Assembly: GCF_047276495.1 (NCBI RefSeq)
Contig: NZ_CP178543.1
Span: forward strand, 6,200,001-6,264,000
DNA: 64,000 bases
Reading direction: 5' to 3'
Source: Capilliphycus salinus
Lineage (GTDB): Bacteria; Cyanobacteriota; Cyanobacteriia; Cyanobacteriales; Microcoleaceae
This document shows positions 9,094 to 18,789 of the stretch, in pieces. A program made the position numbers and the translations under genes. The notes beneath the pieces are model-generated. The model worked only from the letters and a program-made list of their open reading frames with translations, ran no database searches and was not told where the DNA came from. Position 1 is the stretch's first letter. Each line of letters opens with the position of its first letter.

Positions 9094-10188
9094 ATGACAT
9101 CTGTGATTCGGGTGAATTTAGAACGATTGTCCTACGAAATTGCGATCGCACAGGGTTGCCTAGACCAGTTGGGAGAATTGATCGCACCTCTGAAGTTAGG
9201 CCAAAAAGTTTTGATCGTCTCCAACCCGGAGATTTTTCACCACTACGGACAACAGGCGATCGCATCTTTGGAAAAAACCGGCTTTGAGGTGGCTTCTACC
9301 ACCCTTCCGGCGGGTGAACCCTACAAAACCCTAGAAACCCTGCAAAAAGTCTATGATACCGCCTTAGAACGCCGCTTAGAACGGTCTTCGACGATGATCG
9401 CGTTGGGTGGGGGTATCGTTGGCGACATGACGGGGTTTGCTGCGGCGACTTGGTTGCGGGGGATTAATGTAGTTCAAATTCCGACGACGCTATTGGCGAT
9501 GGTGGATGCGTCTATCGGTGGGAAAACCGGCGTTAATCATCCTCGCGGTAAAAATTTAATTGGCGCTTTTCATCAACCCCGCAAAGTGATTATCGATCCG
9601 TTGGTTTTAAAAACGTTACCGGATCGAGAATTTAGGGCGGGAATGGCGGAAGTGATTAAATATGGGGTAATTTGGGATGGGGAATTATTTACTCATTTAG
9701 AACAGGCTCAACGCTTGGATGAAATGCAGTTTATGGAGCCTTCGTTATTACAAGAAATTTTACAGCGGTCCTGTCAAAGTAAGGCGGAAGTTGTTAGCAA
9801 AGATGAAAAAGAATTGGGACTGCGGGCGATTTTAAATTATGGTCATACTATCGGTCATGCGGTGGAAAGTTTAACCGGATATACTACTGTTTTGCACGGG
9901 GAAGCGGTGGGAATTGGCATGGTTGCCGCCAGTCGAATAGCGGTAAAATTGGGGATGTGGGATGAAGATTGCGATCGCCGTCAGTTGGCGTTAATTGAAA
10001 AAGCGGGTTTACCCACAAAATTACCAACGGGTCTAAATATTGATGAGATTTTAGCCTCTTTGCAAACCGATAAAAAGGTTCAAAATAAGAAAGTGCGGTT
10101 TATTTTACCGACTGCAATTGGCGCTGTGACGATTACCGATCAAGTTCCTTCCGAGGTGATTCGAGAAGTTTTACAAGATATGTTTTAA
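9094..10188 (+). CDS. aroB: 3-dehydroquinate synthase
   Basis: A 364-residue enzyme of the shikimate pathway that converts DAHP to 3-dehydroquinate in the cytoplasm using NAD+ and a divalent metal. The family core is clear: GGGIVGDMTGFAAATW for nucleotide binding (about residue 107), TTLLAMVDASIGGKTGVNH, and metal ligands in AEVIKYG, NYGHTIGHAVE and LHGEAVGIGM. Length is normal. It is a single gene divergent from petL, which is separated by about 90 bp. Confidence 0.97.
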   Translation: MTSVIRVNLERLSYEIAIAQGCLDQLGELIAPLKLGQKVLIVSNPEIFHHYGQQAIASLEKTGFEVASTTLPAGEPYKTLETLQKVYDTALERRLERSSTMIALGGGIVGDMTGFAAATWLRGINVVQIPTTLLAMVDASIGGKTGVNHPRGKNLIGAFHQPRKVIIDPLVLKTLPDREFRAGMAEVIKYGVIWDGELFTHLEQAQRLDEMQFMEPSLLQEILQRSCQSKAEVVSKDEKELGLRAILNYGHTIGHAVESLTGYTTVLHGEAVGIGMVAASRIAVKLGMWDEDCDRRQLALIEKAGLPTKLPTGLNIDEILASLQTDKKVQNKKVRFILPTAIGAVTITDQVPSEVIREVLQDMF

Positions 10189-10276
10189 AACTTGACTATT
10201 TTATAAATATTCGTTAAGGCGATTACAATTTTGGAGATCGTGTGGTATTGTATTGTCAAGGTAAACATTATATTCC

Positions 10277-11626
10277 ATGAAACAGCTTTCCTTATTCCCC
10301 GACGAATCAGATCGGCTTGATACTGATAACTTAGATATATCGACATGGGGAACTTTTAAAGATAACTTAAAAACGCCTATACATAGCTGGTTTACCTATC
10401 CAGCAGGCTTTTCTTATAAAGCTGTAGAATCGAGTATTAAGCGATATCAAATTCAACCCTTAGAAGTTATATACGATCCCTTTATGGGTTCGGGTACAAC
10501 TAATGTTGTTGCTAAAAAATTGGGGGTGAGTTCCTATGGATGTGATGCTCATCCTTTTGTTTTTAAAATAGCACAAGCAAAATTAAACTGGAACGTGGAA
10601 ATCAAAGCGGTTACAAAAGCAATTAAAGAACTTTTTTTATTAATAAATGAAAAACGAGAAAAAATACAAGACGCAGGCATTTTAAAAGAAACTTTTCCCG
10701 AATTAGTTCTCAAGTGCTACGAAGAAGACAGCTTGATAAACTTATTATTAATTCGAGATTCGTTGTTCGATTTAGATATTAATTCTGAAATCAAAGAATT
10801 CTTACTGGTATCCTTAACAAATGTACTTAGGCAGGTTTCTACTGCTGCAACAGGTTGGCCTTATATTGCGCCCAAGAAAGTAAAAATAACCTCTCAAAAT
10901 AAGGATGTGTTGTCAGAATTCCAAATCAACAGTTTTAAAATGGTTAAAGATATAGAAATAATGCTTAGGGAGGTCAATCCAAACTATCTTTTGTCCGAAC
11001 ATCACTTGTTGAATATAGATTCCAAAAACACTGAAAACTTTATTCAAAAAAATAGTATAGATCATATCTTTACTTCACCTCCTTATTTAAACAACTATGA
11101 TTATGCAGATAGAACCCGATTAGAAATGTATTTTTGGGGTCATGCTAAAAATTGGGCAGATCTAACTCAACAAGTGAGGAAAAAGTTAATGACTTCTGCT
11201 ACGACGCAAACATCTCGGGAAGATTCTCGCTATATTCTTTCACCAGAAATACAAGATTATGCACCTGATATTTATAGTTTTCTTGAATCAGCAATAGAAA
11301 AACTTGGAAAAATCCGTTTAACTAAAGGCGGTAAAAAAAATTATGATTTAGTTGTTGCCGGATATTTTAATGATATCTTTGAAGTTTTAAAAGATTGCTA
11401 TCGAGTCTTAAAACCGGGAAAAAAAGCTATTTTTGTATTGGGAGACTCTGCTCCTTATGGAGTCCATATACCTACGGATGAATTTATTGGAGAGTTAGGA
11501 GTTGCTATCGGTTTTTCTAGCTATAAAATAGAAATTTTGAGACAAAGAGGTGGCAAGTGGCAAAAGAATCCTCAACGACACACAGAAAAATTAAGAGAAT
11601 CGATTGTCACCTTGCTCAAAGAATAA
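10277..11626 (+). CDS. Type II DNA methyltransferase (modification enzyme)
   Basis: A 449-residue SAM-dependent DNA methyltransferase. The SAM-binding motif I is DPFMGSGTT at about residue 68, and the catalytic motif IV is TSPPYLNNYDY near residue 267. The SPPY form suggests N4-cytosine or N6-adenine methylation. A region of about 190 residues between the two motifs may hold target recognition. The gene ends 6 bp before a putative restriction endonuclease, so the two form a restriction-modification unit. Both are visibly richer in A+T than aroB upstream, which fits horizontal acquisition. Specificity cannot be read from sequence alone. Confidence 0.88.
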   Translation: MKQLSLFPDESDRLDTDNLDISTWGTFKDNLKTPIHSWFTYPAGFSYKAVESSIKRYQIQPLEVIYDPFMGSGTTNVVAKKLGVSSYGCDAHPFVFKIAQAKLNWNVEIKAVTKAIKELFLLINEKREKIQDAGILKETFPELVLKCYEEDSLINLLLIRDSLFDLDINSEIKEFLLVSLTNVLRQVSTAATGWPYIAPKKVKITSQNKDVLSEFQINSFKMVKDIEIMLREVNPNYLLSEHHLLNIDSKNTENFIQKNSIDHIFTSPPYLNNYDYADRTRLEMYFWGHAKNWADLTQQVRKKLMTSATTQTSREDSRYILSPEIQDYAPDIYSFLESAIEKLGKIRLTKGGKKNYDLVVAGYFNDIFEVLKDCYRVLKPGKKAIFVLGDSAPYGVHIPTDEFIGELGVAIGFSSYKIEILRQRGGKWQKNPQRHTEKLRESIVTLLKE

Positions 11627-11632
11627 AAAGCT

Positions 11633-12451
11633 ATGAATAATATGAATATACAAAACCCAGGTAGTGCTTTGGGTGAAGCAATTGGATCTGAACTCGAAAA
11701 AGCACTTAATAATTTTCTTGAACAGATTGCAGATCAAGAAGGATATCACTTTATTAGTGAAGGAGTAGGAACCACAAGGCAGGGAAAACCCAGAAAAATA
11801 TTACTGATGTATGATCAATTTGGAACACAGTATAAAATTGATGCTGTTATTACTAATCATGCAATGCAGCCGATTATCTTATTTGAATCTAAGTATCTTC
11901 GCTATACCAAACATAATCGGGATAAAGGGAGTTGGATTTGTAATACTCACTCGGCTTTAAGAAGAAGATATTCCAGTATAAGAAGTTCAATTGCTGTATT
12001 AGCAGGAAACTGGACAGATACTTCTTTGGCAATGATGACAAGCTATGATATTAATATTTTTATGATACCCTTCCAATTAATCTGTGAATTATTAAGCCAA
12101 CACGATATCGAATTTAATTGGAGAGAAAAAGATAGAGATATAGCTTCCCAAGCTTGGAGTCAATATTGCAGCCTAAGTCTAGAGGAGAAAGCTGAAATCG
12201 GAGAAGAAATGGTTAGTTCTATCAAAAATCCTCTTGAACGAACTGTTTTAAATATTTTAGATGATTCTCTAACCCGAGAGGTTAATAAGCTCTCTGTTGA
12301 ACTTCATTCAAATTTAGGTGAGATCAAAAGATTTGAATTTCTAGATATTACTGATGCTATTTCGTTCTTAAACAGGGACGATTTAACAGAAGCTTTTCTG
12401 ACGACTGATTCTATAAGCTTATTTGATCCTCCTCCTAATTTAAACCCTTGA
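11633..12451 (+). CDS. Putative type II restriction endonuclease, PD-(D/E)xK fold
   Basis: A 272-residue protein directly after the methyltransferase. Residues about 65-90 carry a likely PD-(D/E)xK core: KIDAVITN, then ILFESKYLRYTK, giving D, E and K in the correct order and spacing. The rest is not assignable. Restriction enzymes diverge fast, so position beside a cognate methylase is the main support. It would cut unmodified invading DNA at the site its partner protects. A second ATG three codons in is an alternative start. High A+T matches the methylase gene. Confidence 0.75.
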   Translation: MNNMNIQNPGSALGEAIGSELEKALNNFLEQIADQEGYHFISEGVGTTRQGKPRKILLMYDQFGTQYKIDAVITNHAMQPIILFESKYLRYTKHNRDKGSWICNTHSALRRRYSSIRSSIAVLAGNWTDTSLAMMTSYDINIFMIPFQLICELLSQHDIEFNWREKDRDIASQAWSQYCSLSLEEKAEIGEEMVSSIKNPLERTVLNILDDSLTREVNKLSVELHSNLGEIKRFEFLDITDAISFLNRDDLTEAFLTTDSISLFDPPPNLNP

Positions 12452-12477
12452 CATAAATCAAGTCAGCATTGAATGTT

Positions 12478-12918
12478 TTAAAACTTTTTGAGTACATCGT
12501 CGAGGTGTCCGGGAAGTAAATTAATTCCCAAGGCGGATTTGATCAAATACAGGAACAAAAAAATAAACAGGCTAATCAGCAAGTTAATTCCTATTAATAA
12601 AAGCGTGGCGGCGATTAAATTTCCGATGCGAGTTATCCCCGTAACCGGATAGTCTCGCTGTCCTTTGCGCCGTTCTTTTCCCACTAATAAAACCAGATAA
12701 AAGCGAGAAATAATCAAGTCAACAGTTAGCCTTAAATCAACAATTTTGGGCGAGTGTTTGGGGATGGCTTCGTCTAAAATCTCTCGAATTGCTATTATTT
12801 GTTCTCTATTCAAACTCGATAAAATTTGAGGATTAATTTTGTTTAGATAATATTCGGATGTGCGATTTCGATAGGGTACGGAAGTTGGATTTTTCGGCGG
12901 AAATTTCGGTTGATTCAT
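12478..12918 (-). CDS. Small two-segment membrane protein of unknown function
   Basis: I place the start at 12918, giving 146 residues; an upstream ATG would add ten poorly typical residues. Residues 30-90 are a charged helical region (LNREQIIAIREILDEAIP, then a KERRKGQRDYP stretch). Residues about 95-130 form one or two hydrophobic segments, followed by a short soluble tail. It is convergent with the restriction endonuclease gene. I recognise no family with certainty; function unknown. Confidence 0.65.
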   Translation of the reverse strand: MNQPKFPPKNPTSVPYRNRTSEYYLNKINPQILSSLNREQIIAIREILDEAIPKHSPKIVDLRLTVDLIISRFYLVLLVGKERRKGQRDYPVTGITRIGNLIAATLLLIGINLLISLFIFLFLYLIKSALGINLLPGHLDDVLKKF

Positions 12919-12978
12919 TAGATGAAATCGTGAGTTCAAATACGACAAATAATGCTACACATCTTTCTTCCCATCTCC

Positions 12979-13040
12979 GGGGCGAGTTTATTGAACTGAT
13001 TTGCAGGGAAAACAGACACTTAGGAACAACCCGCCCCTAC
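12979..13040. repeat. Fold-back intergenic element, copy 2
   Basis: GGGGCGAGTTTA at 12979 and AACCCGCCCCTAC ending at 13040 repeat, with one mismatch, the outer sequences of the element at 6142-6204. The centre differs. The rest of the 12.9-13.46 kb gap has no gene I can support. A short palindrome, TTACTC-ATT-GAGTAA, lies at 13405-13419, downstream of the efflux operon. Confidence 0.6.
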
Positions 13041-13461
13041 ACAAGTTCTGACGACCCAGATCGCGACCTGACGACTTGTGAACTCCCCACCTCCCCATTG
13101 ATCAGAGTCACGCAAATATTTAAGTCTTTCATATGAAATCCAGCAGCATAGGTTTGCGGGCTGATTGAGGACAAAGACAGAAGGAATTCAAGAAGTTCTT
13201 CTCGAAATTTAGCAGTCTAAGCTTAATACATGGTCGCTTATCAGTTGAACTGATCGTGTCAAAACGACCATCTAAAATAACGCTGGCTTCTATCGCCATC
13301 GCCCTATAGTCCTACGCGCAAGTCGTGAGGTGGTGATGTCAGTCGTCAAAAGTTGATTGTAAGGGCTTTTCAGCTTTTGGCAATGTCCTAAGCAATTATT
13401 TCTTTACTCATTGAGTAACGCCGAAAAACTTTGGATTTTCCCTACCCATTCAGGGATATAA

Positions 13462-16400
13462 TTAATGCTGCACAGACAGAGTTCTGGATTTTGATTTGCG
13501 TTCGCGCCGATGCAAAAGCAGGTAGAAAGCCGGTGTAAAATAGAGTGCCAGAAGGGTTGAACCGCCAATCCCGCCCGCGATCGCGATCGCCAACGGTTGC
13601 CAGAAAACCCCGCCGCTAATCAGCAAAGGAACAAATCCGGCTATAGTAGTAACAGTGGTTGTTAGGACGTGCCGCGTCGCTTTCATCACCACCCCGATCA
13701 CAGCCTGGCGATCGCCCCGACTCGCCCGGGGGTCTTCATTAAAAGCCGACAGGACGATCAGGGTATCGTTGAGGGCAATTCCCACCAAACCCATCGTGCC
13801 GACAATTGCCATAAACCCGATCACCGAACCCAACGCCCACAGGGAAAACTGCGCCATCCCCACCGAACCGATCGCAACGGCCGCCACAATTCCCGCCTGT
13901 CGAAACGAACCGAGAGACAGCACCAGCGCCGCAGCCATCACCAGTACCAACAAAGGAACGTACAGCACCAAATTCCCCAGCGCTTGGTTGCGTTCGGCAT
14001 ATTCGCCGCCAAACTCGTATCGGTAGCCCGGAGGCAGTTCAAAATTCCTTTTTTCTAACTCAATTTGAAACTGATTGAGAACAGTCGAAGGCAAAACGCC
14101 GGCCGTAATAAAAGCCTGCACCGTGTTCACCCGAGTCTCGGATCGACGGGCAATATTAGCCAACTCGGGTACAAGACTAAACTCACCCAAAGCAGAAGTC
14201 GGGCGAAAATTCCGGTCATTTGCCCCTTCCGGACGCAAATCCAACGAGGCAATTTGGCTCAAATCCGCCCGATCCGCATCGGTCAACCGCACCCGCACGG
14301 GTAGATTTTCGGTGGACTCCAGAATCGAACCGCCCACCGCCCCCTCCAAATAGGCTTGAAGCTGCTGCGCGATCGCCGTCTTATTCAACCCCGCCTGTCG
14401 CGCCTGTTCGTCATCTACATTTAAACCCAACTTGGGCAGCGTTTCGCTCAAATCATCGCGGACATGAACAACATCGGGAACTTCCGCCAAAATTCCCCGC
14501 ACTTCCATCCCCAACCGCCTCAACTCCCCCAAGTCCGGCCCGTAAATTCGCATCTCCACCGGTGCATCGTAGGGGGGGCCTTGTTGAAGCTGTTGGACCA
14601 AAATACGCGCCGAGGGAAATTCTCGATCCAACTCCCGCTGTACCTGATGAATTAACGATCGCGCCCCTTTTGCCGAACGCAGTTGTACCATCGCCTGAGC
14701 ATAATGAGACTGATTCTGTCGCGCTCCGGTAAAGTTGTAGTAGAACTTGGGCGCACTCTCCCCGATAAACCAGTGAACATCTTCAACATTGGGATGGGCG
14801 AGGATAATCTCGCGAGCTTCGAGCATCTGAGTTTGGGTTTGGGCGATCGCCGTCTGGGGGGCAAATTCCACCTCAATTTGAAACTGATCTCGGTCTACCA
14901 GGGGAAAAAACTGCTCGTCGAGAGTTTGACCGGCCATAAATCCCAAGATGGGAAGAGCAAACGTCAGGACAACCCCAAGCAAGGGTTTGGCGGTAATTCG
15001 CTCCAGCGATCGCCGATAGAGAGGTGCCAATTTTGGGGAGGAAATCCCCTGATTCCACCAAGCGTCCGGCTTCATCAAAAACCGCAGAATTGCCGGCCGT
15101 CGTTTAGGTCGAACTCCGTTGTTTGAATGCTCAAACTCCCCGGTTTTTGCCCGACCCGGAGCCAACAGCCGCCCCGCCAGCGCCGCAATTACCGTTAGGG
15201 AAAGCGCCAGCGAAGACACCAACGCCATAATCACGCTCAAAGCGATCGAACCCACAAATTCGCCAGCCGGACCCGGTAGCAGCGCGATCGGTAAAAAAGT
15301 GAGTACCGTTGTCAGCGTAGAAGCCAAGAGCGGCACTTTCAAGTAGTTCACCGTCTTGGTAAGCGCCTCAATCGGTCTTGCTCCTTCTCGCATCTCGACT
15401 TGAATTTCATCGACGACCACGATCGCATTATCAATCAGCAGCCCGAGGGCAATAATCAAACCCGTCACCGACATCTGATGAATGGGAATGCCAAAGACCG
15501 CCATCGACCCAAATACAAAAAACGTTGTTAAAGGTAATGCGGCCCCCACCACCAGCGCCGAACGCCAACCCATCGCCACCAGCGCAACCGCCACCACCAG
15601 TCCCGCCCCCAATACCAAATTAGAAATGAGCGTACCGATGCGATCTTCGACATAGTTGCTCTGATCAAAAATCGCGTCTAAACTAATCCCTTGAGGTAAG
15701 CGATCGCGAAAAGCGTCCAATTCCTGCCGGACATCCCTTGCCCAGTGGTCGATTCGCAAGCCAGATTTCATCAGCACGCCCAGTACAATAGCCGGCTTCC
15801 CGCTCACCAGCGCCAGGTCTGTGGGCGGTTGTTGAATGCCCCGATTGACTTGAGCAATGTCGCCGAGCCGCGTAAACTGTCCAGAATTCGTTTGAATGGG
15901 AATTTGCCGAATCTGCTCTAAGGTTTTCAGTTCGCTCTCGACTTCGATCGCCACTTCTTGTTGATTGGTACGAAGCTGACCGGCGCTGACCTTGGCATCA
16001 TTCAAAGCGACCTGTTGAGACAGGGCTTGAGGCGAAAGACCCACCGCAACCAGTGAGGGCGCACTGATTTCTACTAAAATTTCTTCGTTGGGTTCCCCGA
16101 ATGTCTCAACTTCTTCGGTTCCTTTCACCCCCCGCATCAGCACTTCTAATTCTTCGGCATAGCGGCGCAAAATGGCATAGTTGGGCTGGTCGGGGAGGTT
16201 CCAGGTTAGGGAGGCGATCACGGTGTAGGCTTTGATTTTCGCTTCGTCCAATTCCGGTTCTGCGGCTCCGGGCGGAAACTGTAGGGAGGCTTCATCCATC
16301 TCGTCGCGCACTTTGGACCAAATCGGTTGGGGATCGGTAATTTCATCGACTAGCTCTATCGACACGGTAGAAAACCCAACCCGAGAATCGGATTTGATCA

Positions 16401-16629
16401 CTTTAATCGCTTCAATCTCGGAGAGTTCGGCTTCTAGGGGTTCGGTAACGAGGGCTTCAACCCGTTCGGCATTGGCACCGGGATAGGCCGTTTTCACCAC
16501 TGCGATCCGACTAATGAGTTCGGGATCTTCTTGCCGGGGTAGGGATTGAAAGGAGGAAACACCCCAGGCAATAATCATCACAATTGTCAGAATTAGTAAT
16601 CGAATGTTGCGATAAAATGGGCGAACCAT
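13462..16629 (-). CDS. RND-family efflux permease (AcrB/MdtB type)
   Basis: A 1055-residue inner-membrane proton-driven exporter. It has the family pattern: one N-terminal span (RLLILTIVMIIAWGV), a large periplasmic porter and docking domain, a central block of spans including the conserved GLIIALGLLIDNAIVVVDEI segment, then a second periplasmic loop and second span block, with the repeat GIALNDTLIVLSAFNE. Substrate is not predictable. The adaptor gene lies 88 bp upstream on the same strand. An outer-membrane TolC partner is not in the window. The operon faces a TetR regulator gene that probably represses it. Confidence 0.94.
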   Translation of the reverse strand: MVRPFYRNIRLLILTIVMIIAWGVSSFQSLPRQEDPELISRIAVVKTAYPGANAERVEALVTEPLEAELSEIEAIKVIKSDSRVGFSTVSIELVDEITDPQPIWSKVRDEMDEASLQFPPGAAEPELDEAKIKAYTVIASLTWNLPDQPNYAILRRYAEELEVLMRGVKGTEEVETFGEPNEEILVEISAPSLVAVGLSPQALSQQVALNDAKVSAGQLRTNQQEVAIEVESELKTLEQIRQIPIQTNSGQFTRLGDIAQVNRGIQQPPTDLALVSGKPAIVLGVLMKSGLRIDHWARDVRQELDAFRDRLPQGISLDAIFDQSNYVEDRIGTLISNLVLGAGLVVAVALVAMGWRSALVVGAALPLTTFFVFGSMAVFGIPIHQMSVTGLIIALGLLIDNAIVVVDEIQVEMREGARPIEALTKTVNYLKVPLLASTLTTVLTFLPIALLPGPAGEFVGSIALSVIMALVSSLALSLTVIAALAGRLLAPGRAKTGEFEHSNNGVRPKRRPAILRFLMKPDAWWNQGISSPKLAPLYRRSLERITAKPLLGVVLTFALPILGFMAGQTLDEQFFPLVDRDQFQIEVEFAPQTAIAQTQTQMLEAREIILAHPNVEDVHWFIGESAPKFYYNFTGARQNQSHYAQAMVQLRSAKGARSLIHQVQRELDREFPSARILVQQLQQGPPYDAPVEMRIYGPDLGELRRLGMEVRGILAEVPDVVHVRDDLSETLPKLGLNVDDEQARQAGLNKTAIAQQLQAYLEGAVGGSILESTENLPVRVRLTDADRADLSQIASLDLRPEGANDRNFRPTSALGEFSLVPELANIARRSETRVNTVQAFITAGVLPSTVLNQFQIELEKRNFELPPGYRYEFGGEYAERNQALGNLVLYVPLLVLVMAAALVLSLGSFRQAGIVAAVAIGSVGMAQFSLWALGSVIGFMAIVGTMGLVGIALNDTLIVLSAFNEDPRASRGDRQAVIGVVMKATRHVLTTTVTTIAGFVPLLISGGVFWQPLAIAIAGGIGGSTLLALYFTPAFYLLLHRRERKSKSRTLSVQH

Positions 16630-16717
16630 AACATTGATTTAAAAGTAGGGATGTTGAAGAAATAGGGGAAAAAAATAGGAATTGATCAAGGCGAAAGGCA
16701 AGGCATTCCTACGGCGA

Positions 16718-18409
16718 TCATGGGAATTGTGAGGCAACATCTAGGGGGTTAACTTTCTGACCCGGTACGAGTCGATGAACGCCATTGGCGACAACGCGAT
16801 CGCCGGTTTGCAGTGTACCCCGGACTAAAACGCGATCGCTTTCCTGATGGAGAATCTCGACGGATTGTTGTTGAATTTCGTAGATTTCCGGCTTGCTGTT
16901 ATCGGTCTGAGTTAATACATAACAAGTCCACAGTCCTCGAATTCCGGAGCTAAGAGATTCTGTGGGCAGCCAGTATCCTTCTGTGGGAATGGTTTCGGTT
17001 AAATTGACCCGCACGGTTTGTCCCGGATTGATCTGGCGAATGGCAGAACGCTCTAAAGTAAAGACGACGATTTGCGTGCGGGTACTGGGGTCTACTTCGG
17101 GTAAGATGGAGGAGACTGTCGCCTCGTAGGTCTGGGAACCAATCTCAACGGTTTGAGAGCTTCCGATTTGCAATTGCTCGCTCATACTCGTCGGCAGACC
17201 AATACGGGCTTCGGGAGCCGCATTTTCGACCAGATGAATCACCGGCTGTCCGGCTTGCACCACCGTACCCTCATCAACCTCTCGCCTTGCCACAATCCCC
17301 GCAAAGGTGGCGCGAATCTTGGTATTTTTTAACTGGGTTTGGGAGTAGCGAACTTGCGCCTGTGCTTCTCGAACTTGCGCCCGAGCCGCTGCAATATCCT
17401 CCGGGCGGGTTCCGTTGATGAGTTCGTTCAAGTTGCTGCGGGCTTCCTCAACTTCGGCTCGCGCTGCGGCAATGTTTTCTAAGCGGGGGCCGTTTTGCAA
17501 TTTTCGCAGGGTTTGACGCCTTTGTTCGACTGTGGCTTCGAGTTGATCGACTTGACTTCCCCGGCTTTGTTTAAGTTGTTCGATGCGTCTTTGGGCTTCA
17601 TCTACGAGTGCTTCAAGTCGGCGTTCATTTTGCAAGTATTCCTCTAAACTATCTTGGGAAATTGCCCCCTCTTGTCTTAAGGCTTGATAACGGCGCACCC
17701 GTTCGCTTGCCAGTTTCAGATCGGCTTTGTTGGCTCTCAGGCTGGCTTCTGCCCGGGCTATTTCATCTTGCAAACTCCCCGATCGCGCATCGGCTAACCG
17801 GGCTTCGGCTTCATCGAGTTCGGCGATCGCGATGGCTATATCTTCGGAACGGCTTCCGGCTTCGAGTTCGGCTAGGTTGGCCTGGGCGCGATTTAACCGA
17901 GCTTGAGCGGCGGCTATATCTTCCGGGCGGCTTCCGGCTTCGAGTTCGGCCAGATCCGCTTGAAATCGATCCAGTGCGGCTTCGGCTTGGGAGAGTTGGG
18001 CTTCTATTTCTTCGCTTTCTAAACGGGCGAGGATCTGACCGGCTTCGACGCGATCGCCTTCGGAGACGAACACTTCTATCAATTTACCCCCCCGTTCAAA
18101 CCCCAAGTCGCTGGCTCGGAGTGCGGCAATTTCTCCGGTGTAGCTGCGCGATACTTCATAGCGATCGCTACGTTGAACGGTCAGGGTTTCAACGGGTAAA
18201 ATTCTCGATTCCCCCGATTCTTCTGCGGTCGGGGATACTTGATTATTCGAGACTAAGGGGACGGTGAATATACCCCCTAGCAATAACACTCCCGTCGCTG
18301 TCAATAGAATCGGCAAACGAAAACGCCGATTGGGAATCTTTTCCGGGGGTTCTGATGAATCCTCAAATTTGACAATCGAAGTCTCGGATGGCGCTGAGTT
18401 TAAAGGCAT
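16718..18409 (-). CDS. RND/HlyD-type periplasmic adaptor protein
   Basis: A 563-residue membrane-fusion protein. Residues about 31-52 are a membrane anchor, followed by a lipoyl-like half domain, a very long coiled-coil hairpin (about residues 125-365), the second lipoyl half (TFAGIVARREVDEGTVVQAGQPV) and beta-barrel and membrane-proximal domains. Such adaptors join the inner-membrane pump to a TolC-type channel. The hairpin is longer than in most RND adaptors and contains a near-perfect internal duplication around LAELEAGSR(P/S)EDIA, visible also in the DNA at about 17815-17960. It is the first gene of the pump operon; an operator-like palindrome lies 24 bp upstream. Confidence 0.92.
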   Translation of the reverse strand: MPLNSAPSETSIVKFEDSSEPPEKIPNRRFRLPILLTATGVLLLGGIFTVPLVSNNQVSPTAEESGESRILPVETLTVQRSDRYEVSRSYTGEIAALRASDLGFERGGKLIEVFVSEGDRVEAGQILARLESEEIEAQLSQAEAALDRFQADLAELEAGSRPEDIAAAQARLNRAQANLAELEAGSRSEDIAIAIAELDEAEARLADARSGSLQDEIARAEASLRANKADLKLASERVRRYQALRQEGAISQDSLEEYLQNERRLEALVDEAQRRIEQLKQSRGSQVDQLEATVEQRRQTLRKLQNGPRLENIAAARAEVEEARSNLNELINGTRPEDIAAARAQVREAQAQVRYSQTQLKNTKIRATFAGIVARREVDEGTVVQAGQPVIHLVENAAPEARIGLPTSMSEQLQIGSSQTVEIGSQTYEATVSSILPEVDPSTRTQIVVFTLERSAIRQINPGQTVRVNLTETIPTEGYWLPTESLSSGIRGLWTCYVLTQTDNSKPEIYEIQQQSVEILHQESDRVLVRGTLQTGDRVVANGVHRLVPGQKVNPLDVASQFP

Positions 18410-18432
18410 AAGATTTAACGTCCGTTATTAAT

Positions 18433-18448
18433 TCAAACGTATGTTTGA
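18433..18448. promoter_or_regulatory. Operator-like palindrome 1 (TetR site)
   Basis: TCAAACGTATGTTTGA is an inverted repeat with six-base arms, 24 bp upstream of the adaptor start. Near-identical 16-mers occur at 18642 and 18664 on the other side of the same intergenic region. Position and symmetry suggest binding by the divergently encoded TetR protein to repress the pump. Confidence 0.65.
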
Positions 18449-18641
18449 CTTGTTGAATATATAAATAGCGGAAACAGTCGCCGCCGACTCTTACCATTTC
18501 TGGGCAATACAATCGGTGATCGGTACTCCGGTCTAAAAAGCTGGAACCTGCTTCGGAATCGATTCCCGAGTCTAACTTAGTTTAATGGCTCAATCCCCAG
18601 ACTAACTCTATCTTCGGAGGTAATCCACCGGAGGCTTATAT

Positions 18642-18657
18642 TAAAACGTTTGTTTGA
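18642..18657. promoter_or_regulatory. Operator-like palindrome 2 (TetR site)
   Basis: TAAAACGTTTGTTTGA matches the palindrome at 18433 at most positions. It lies 22 bp from the third copy, measured start to start, which is about two helical turns, so two dimers could bind one face of the DNA. Confidence 0.6.
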
Positions 18658-18663
18658 TATGAT

Positions 18664-18679
18664 TAAAACATACGTTTGA
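18664..18679. promoter_or_regulatory. Operator-like palindrome 3 (TetR site)
   Basis: TAAAACATACGTTTGA is the third copy of the 16-bp motif; its reverse complement nearly equals the copy at 18433. It is about 110 bp upstream of the TetR start codon, where it could mediate autoregulation. Confidence 0.6.
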
Positions 18680-18789
18680 AAAAATGGCAAGGGTAAAGAT
18701 TTGAAAAAATCTGCTCTCAACCTTGTCAAACAGGACGTATAAGAGATATCTTCCTCTACGCTAGATAGAGTTCGTTCGTTTAGTCGAGT

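Noticed and set aside
12858..13136. 92-codon plus-strand frame
   Set aside because: It overlaps the small membrane protein gene and the fold-back element; composition is not protein-like.
13655..15346. Several plus-strand frames of 75-170 codons across the RND permease
   Set aside because: All are antisense to a clear 1055-residue RND gene.
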